A stretch of 24,052 nucleotides of DNA from Candidatus Segatella intestinihominis (GTDB lineage Bacteria; Bacteroidota; Bacteroidia; Bacteroidales; Bacteroidaceae): the NCBI GenBank assembly GCA_900548535.1, contig URLG01000040.1:1-24052 (forward strand), read 5' to 3'. Below, piece after piece: positions 21,354 to 24,052 of this stretch. Made by a program: the position numbers and the translations under genes. Below the pieces are notes generated by a model that did no database searches, was not told where the DNA came from, and saw nothing but the letters and a program-made list of their open reading frames with translations. Each line of letters opens with the position of its first letter. Position 1 is the first letter of the stretch.

Positions 21354-23714
21354 TTAGAACTTCAATGTAAGATGCGTCATCCAGGTGGTATCTGCCATCG
21401 GGATGTAGGCTATCTGCTTGAATCTGTTGTCCAATGTATATCCGTAACCGATGGCATTGCTCCAGGTGAATGCGCTGGCTGCATAGTGGCGGTTGAAGAT
21501 ATTGTTGATGTCCACACCGAAGCTTACCTCCTTGATGCCGAGAGCCTTGGTTAGCTTAGCGCTGTAGTTCAGGCTCAGGTCGCTCTGTGAATAGCATGGC
21601 AGTGAGAAGTCGCGGTCTTCTGTGTTGGTAATATACTGGCGACTTACAAAGTTGGTGTGCCAGGTAGCAGAGAAACCGGCATAGTGGAGGTCGATGAATC
21701 CGTTCAGGATGGCTGATGGAGAATAAGACAGGGTTGAGTTGTCGTAATGTACTACGCCTGGCGTCTTCTCGTCTTCCCAGTTGCTTACATACTCATCAAA
21801 GTCCTTGATCTTGTTCTTGCTCAGAGCAGCATTTCCTTCTACAGACAACCATGACAATGGTGCCCAGCCGGCTGTCAGCTCTACGCCCATACGGTAAGAA
21901 TCCTTGATGTTGGTGGTCAGCGCCTCACCGATGTCGCTCAACTGTCCGGTCTGAGCCAGCTGGTTGTCATAATCCATATAGTAGAAGCTGGCACCTGCAT
22001 GCCAGTTGTCGCCCTGAAACTGATAGCCGAACTCTACATCGAGCAGCTTCTCCTCTTTAGGGAATGGATAGTTGAAGTTGTCGGTAAAGTTGTTGCGCTC
22101 TGGCTCGCGGTTGCTGTAGGCTACAGATGCGTATGCCTTGTGGCCATCCTTGTTGAAGCTGATACCTGCCTTAGGGTTGAAGAAGTTGTACTTCTCGTTG
22201 ATGTTCAGCTCCTGGTTCTTGTAGCTGCCGTCTGCCTGGGCGATAAACTTGTCGTTGATACCGTCGGTCTTGTATTCTACACGGCGATACTGCAGGTCAG
22301 CGAAGGCATTCCAGTAGTCTGCAAAGCGATAGCTTGCCTTGACGAAGGCGCTGTAGTCATACTTGTGGGCATCAGAATCATAGTACTTATACTTTCCGTT
22401 GCTGCCTAAGAACTTCTTCTCGGCATCCTGGTTGGCGATATAAGTAAGGTATCCCCAGTGGTTGCCGCGGAACTGCTGCAGGTTCAATCCGCCGATAACA
22501 TCCCAGTGCTCATCCTTGTAGTTGGTATTGTATACCATGCCGTAGGTATGCTGGGTGAGTCCCTTCTTGCGGATGAAGTCTGACTTCTTAACCTTGTTGC
22601 CCTCTGCATCCTTGTAGATGAGTCCGAATTTCGCAAACTTGGCGTTGTTCTTGAACTCCTTGTAGTAGCCGTAGCCATAGGTATAATGCAGTGAGAGGCT
22701 GTGGCTCCAGTGGCTGCTTGGTGTCCAGGTAGCCGAAAGGATGTTGTGGTTCTGATAGAAGTTATCAGTAGTCTTGTCCCATTTGCTTCCGTCGCGCAGG
22801 GTATAAGGAGTGATGGTATAATCGCCCTTGTCGTTGCGAACCATATCGCCTGTCAGCACGTTAAACTTATCCAGACCAGCCTTATACATATCTTTATAAG
22901 TGCGGATGCCATCCTGAAGGAGGCTGAAGTTAGAGTTGTAATCTCCGCCCAGCACACCGTTCCAAGCCTGACCGGTCTTCTCGTAGTTGCCGATGTTCTT
23001 GTAGCTTACCTTGAAGTTATCGCCCAGCCAGGTCAGTCCGCCATAGTAAGAACCTGAGCGGCCTGCTGTGCCGTCTACATAACCGTCGGTAGCTGTCTCG
23101 TGATAAGCACCGTCAAAAATCAGATGCTTGCCCAGGAGTCCGGTAGAGAAGCTTACGCCCGTATTATAAGTGTTGTATGAGCCGAATGAGCCCGTAACCT
23201 CAGCTGTAGGCTGGAGTGATGGGGCCGCCATAGCCATGGAGATGCTACCACCGAAGGCTCCGTCGCCATTGGTAGATGAGCCCACACCACGCTGCACCTG
23301 TACGCTACCCAGGAGGGCTGCATAGCTATTCATGTTGGCCCAGAACACGGTCTGGTCTTCTGGAGAGTTGAGTGCCACGCCGTCCAGTGTTACGTTGATG
23401 CGGCTTCCTGCAGCACCACGAATACGCATATAGCTGGTACCTGTGCCGATACCATTTTCGCCCCAAGCCAAGATGCCAGGAGTACGAGAAAGGAGGAATG
23501 GGAGTTCCAGTCCGGTACGGGAGAATTGCTGGAGTTCAGCCTTCTTGAGATTGGCTACGGCGTAAGGCGCATCCTTACTGGCACGTACAGCCTTAACTAC
23601 TACTTCATTCAGATTTTGCACCTTGGTGGTGTCCAGTTTGGTTTGAGCCACGGCAGCCTGAGTTGCCAATGAGCAAGCCGCTACGCTAAGCGCAATACCG
23701 CTAAATCTTTTCAT
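21354..23714 (-). CDS. TonB-dependent outer-membrane receptor, thiamine-regulated (Omr1-type)
   Basis: 786-residue outer-membrane beta-barrel receptor. Signal peptide about 1-23 (ending AAVAQ), TonB-box-like LNEVVVKAV (34-42), plug domain with TPGILAWGENG, YMRIRGAAGSRINVTLDGV and VQVQRGVGSSTNGDGAFGG, then a barrel ending in aromatic LTLKF, as outer-membrane proteins do. It lacks the N-terminal carboxypeptidase-like domain of SusC proteins, so it is a vitamin/siderophore-type receptor. The TPP riboswitch in its leader and the pnuT gene behind it point to thiamine or its phosphates as cargo. It also starts the two-gene operon. Confidence 0.93.
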   Translation of the reverse strand: MKRFSGIALSVAACSLATQAAVAQTKLDTTKVQNLNEVVVKAVRASKDAPYAVANLKKAELQQFSRTGLELPFLLSRTPGILAWGENGIGTGTSYMRIRGAAGSRINVTLDGVALNSPEDQTVFWANMNSYAALLGSVQVQRGVGSSTNGDGAFGGSISMAMAAPSLQPTAEVTGSFGSYNTYNTGVSFSTGLLGKHLIFDGAYHETATDGYVDGTAGRSGSYYGGLTWLGDNFKVSYKNIGNYEKTGQAWNGVLGGDYNSNFSLLQDGIRTYKDMYKAGLDKFNVLTGDMVRNDKGDYTITPYTLRDGSKWDKTTDNFYQNHNILSATWTPSSHWSHSLSLHYTYGYGYYKEFKNNAKFAKFGLIYKDAEGNKVKKSDFIRKKGLTQHTYGMVYNTNYKDEHWDVIGGLNLQQFRGNHWGYLTYIANQDAEKKFLGSNGKYKYYDSDAHKYDYSAFVKASYRFADYWNAFADLQYRRVEYKTDGINDKFIAQADGSYKNQELNINEKYNFFNPKAGISFNKDGHKAYASVAYSNREPERNNFTDNFNYPFPKEEKLLDVEFGYQFQGDNWHAGASFYYMDYDNQLAQTGQLSDIGEALTTNIKDSYRMGVELTAGWAPLSWLSVEGNAALSKNKIKDFDEYVSNWEDEKTPGVVHYDNSTLSYSPSAILNGFIDLHYAGFSATWHTNFVSRQYITNTEDRDFSLPCYSQSDLSLNYSAKLTKALGIKEVSFGVDINNIFNRHYAASAFTWSNAIGYGYTLDNRFKQIAYIPMADTTWMTHLTLKF

Positions 23715-23785
23715 TGCTTTTTAAAATTTACCTAAATTACAATCGTTTATCTCAAGGGGGATAGGGAATCAGTCCGATAAAATTC

Positions 23786-23862
23786 CTAACCAGCATTGCC
23801 TGGTCCAGGTTCTATGGGTATGTTCTCAGCATCCGCTAATGGCGGTAGCACCCCTTAGTTAG
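23786..23862 (-). ncRNA. TPP (THI-box) riboswitch
   Basis: Read on the minus strand, the region contains all hallmarks of the thiamine pyrophosphate aptamer: GGGGTGCT, GCTGAGA (positions 23824-23830), ATACCC, GAACCTG (23806-23812) and CAATGC (23793-23798). P1 is CTAAC (23858-23862) with GTTAG (23786-23790). It lies 71 nt before the start of the TonB receptor. TPP binding should lower expression of the receptor and pnuT. No T-rich terminator follows the aptamer, so control may be at translation initiation. Confidence 0.97.
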
Positions 23863-23874
23863 CTCTCTGCTAAC
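23863..23874 (-). promoter_or_regulatory. 5'-terminal hairpin strand competing with riboswitch P1
   Basis: GTTAGC (minus, 23869-23874) can pair perfectly with GCTAAC (23858-23863) across an AGAGA loop. The CTAAC part of that second strand is also the 5' strand of the aptamer P1, so the two structures are mutually exclusive. Confidence 0.6.
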
Positions 23875-23880
23875 CGAGTG

Positions 23881-23911
23881 CAAAGTTACTGCAAAACTCT
23901 GACATAGCAAA
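23881..23911 (-). promoter_or_regulatory. Promoter of the riboswitch-TonB receptor-pnuT operon
   Basis: Minus-strand TTTG (23908-23911) and TAACTTTG (23881-23888) are 19 bp apart, a textbook Bacteroidota promoter. The transcript would start at about 23875, so the GTTAGC hairpin would be at its very 5' end. Confidence 0.85.
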
Positions 23912-23983
23912 ATAAAAAGCAGAAATATCGTCGAGATATCGCATTTTTTGCTCAAAAACCTAGGGAGATATGAGTTTTTTTTA

Positions 23984-23991
23984 TATCTTTG
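23984..23991 (+). promoter_or_regulatory. -7 box for a gene beyond the window
   Basis: TATCTTTG on the plus strand, divergent from the thiamine operon; the usual -33 TTTG is not at the expected distance. The following leader contains GTTCTTT/AAAGAAC (24027-24046), a 7-bp hairpin, and GCGAC/GTCGT (about 24002-24016). The gene itself lies outside. Confidence 0.55.
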
Positions 23992-24052
23992 CCCCCAAAT
24001 TGCGACGTGAAGTCGTACAAGTAATTGTTCTTTGAAACTAAAGAACCTCTTA

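Overview
The window looks like chromosomal core and accessory DNA of a gut or oral Bacteroidales bacterium of the Prevotella/Segatella type. Three things point there: repeated Bacteroidota promoters (TTTG about 19-20 bp from TAnnTTTG) in place of E. coli -35/-10 boxes, few Shine-Dalgarno sequences, and family-level hallmarks such as a fused MurF-alanine racemase, a GSCFA protein, a thiamine-type TonB receptor paired with PnuT, and YfhO. The genus is inferred; there is no rRNA gene here to confirm it.

Layout. 1-1601: typA/bipA, missing its 5' end, followed by a terminator. 1695-2681: a BASS-like membrane transporter. 2690-2734: an 18-bp perfect bidirectional terminator. 2752-4185 (minus): mtnN then luxS, the two-step route from S-adenosylhomocysteine to AI-2, separated by a 250-bp array of heptamers. 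4441-10298: yfhO, a GSCFA protein and murF-alr, with heptamer arrays after the last two genes. 10589-14476: a uronate operon of an orphan PTS galactitol-type IIC protein, a KduI isomerase with an apparent signal peptide, and an ExuT-like MFS transporter, closed by a strong terminator. 14570-15307 (minus): a nitroreductase. 15483-18817: a small protein resembling the C-terminal domain of the B12-dependent ribonucleotide reductase, folB, an N-acetylmuramoyl-L-alanine amidase and an MCE/MlaD-type lipid-transport protein. 19161-20594: dnaA, behind a structured 343-bp region with paired DnaA boxes. 20751-23862 (minus): a thiamine module of TPP riboswitch, TonB receptor (Omr1-type) and PnuT. After 23930 a plus-strand promoter and leader begin a gene that lies outside the window.

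How the genes fit together. Several neighbours belong to envelope construction (yfhO, GSCFA, murF-alr, amidase, mlaD), methyl-cycle salvage (mtnN, luxS), pectin/uronate use (IIC, kduI, MFS) and thiamine uptake (omr1, pnuT).

The most unusual items are: two families of heptanucleotide arrays that begin within a few bases of stop codons and form inverted arms; a KduI isomerase that appears to be exported and carries an N-terminal CxxC, next to a PTS permease with no visible PTS partners; a free-standing RNR-tail-like protein overlapping folB; and a TPP riboswitch whose P1 strand can pair with three alternative partners. I saw no insertion sequence, prophage, CRISPR array, tRNA or rRNA.
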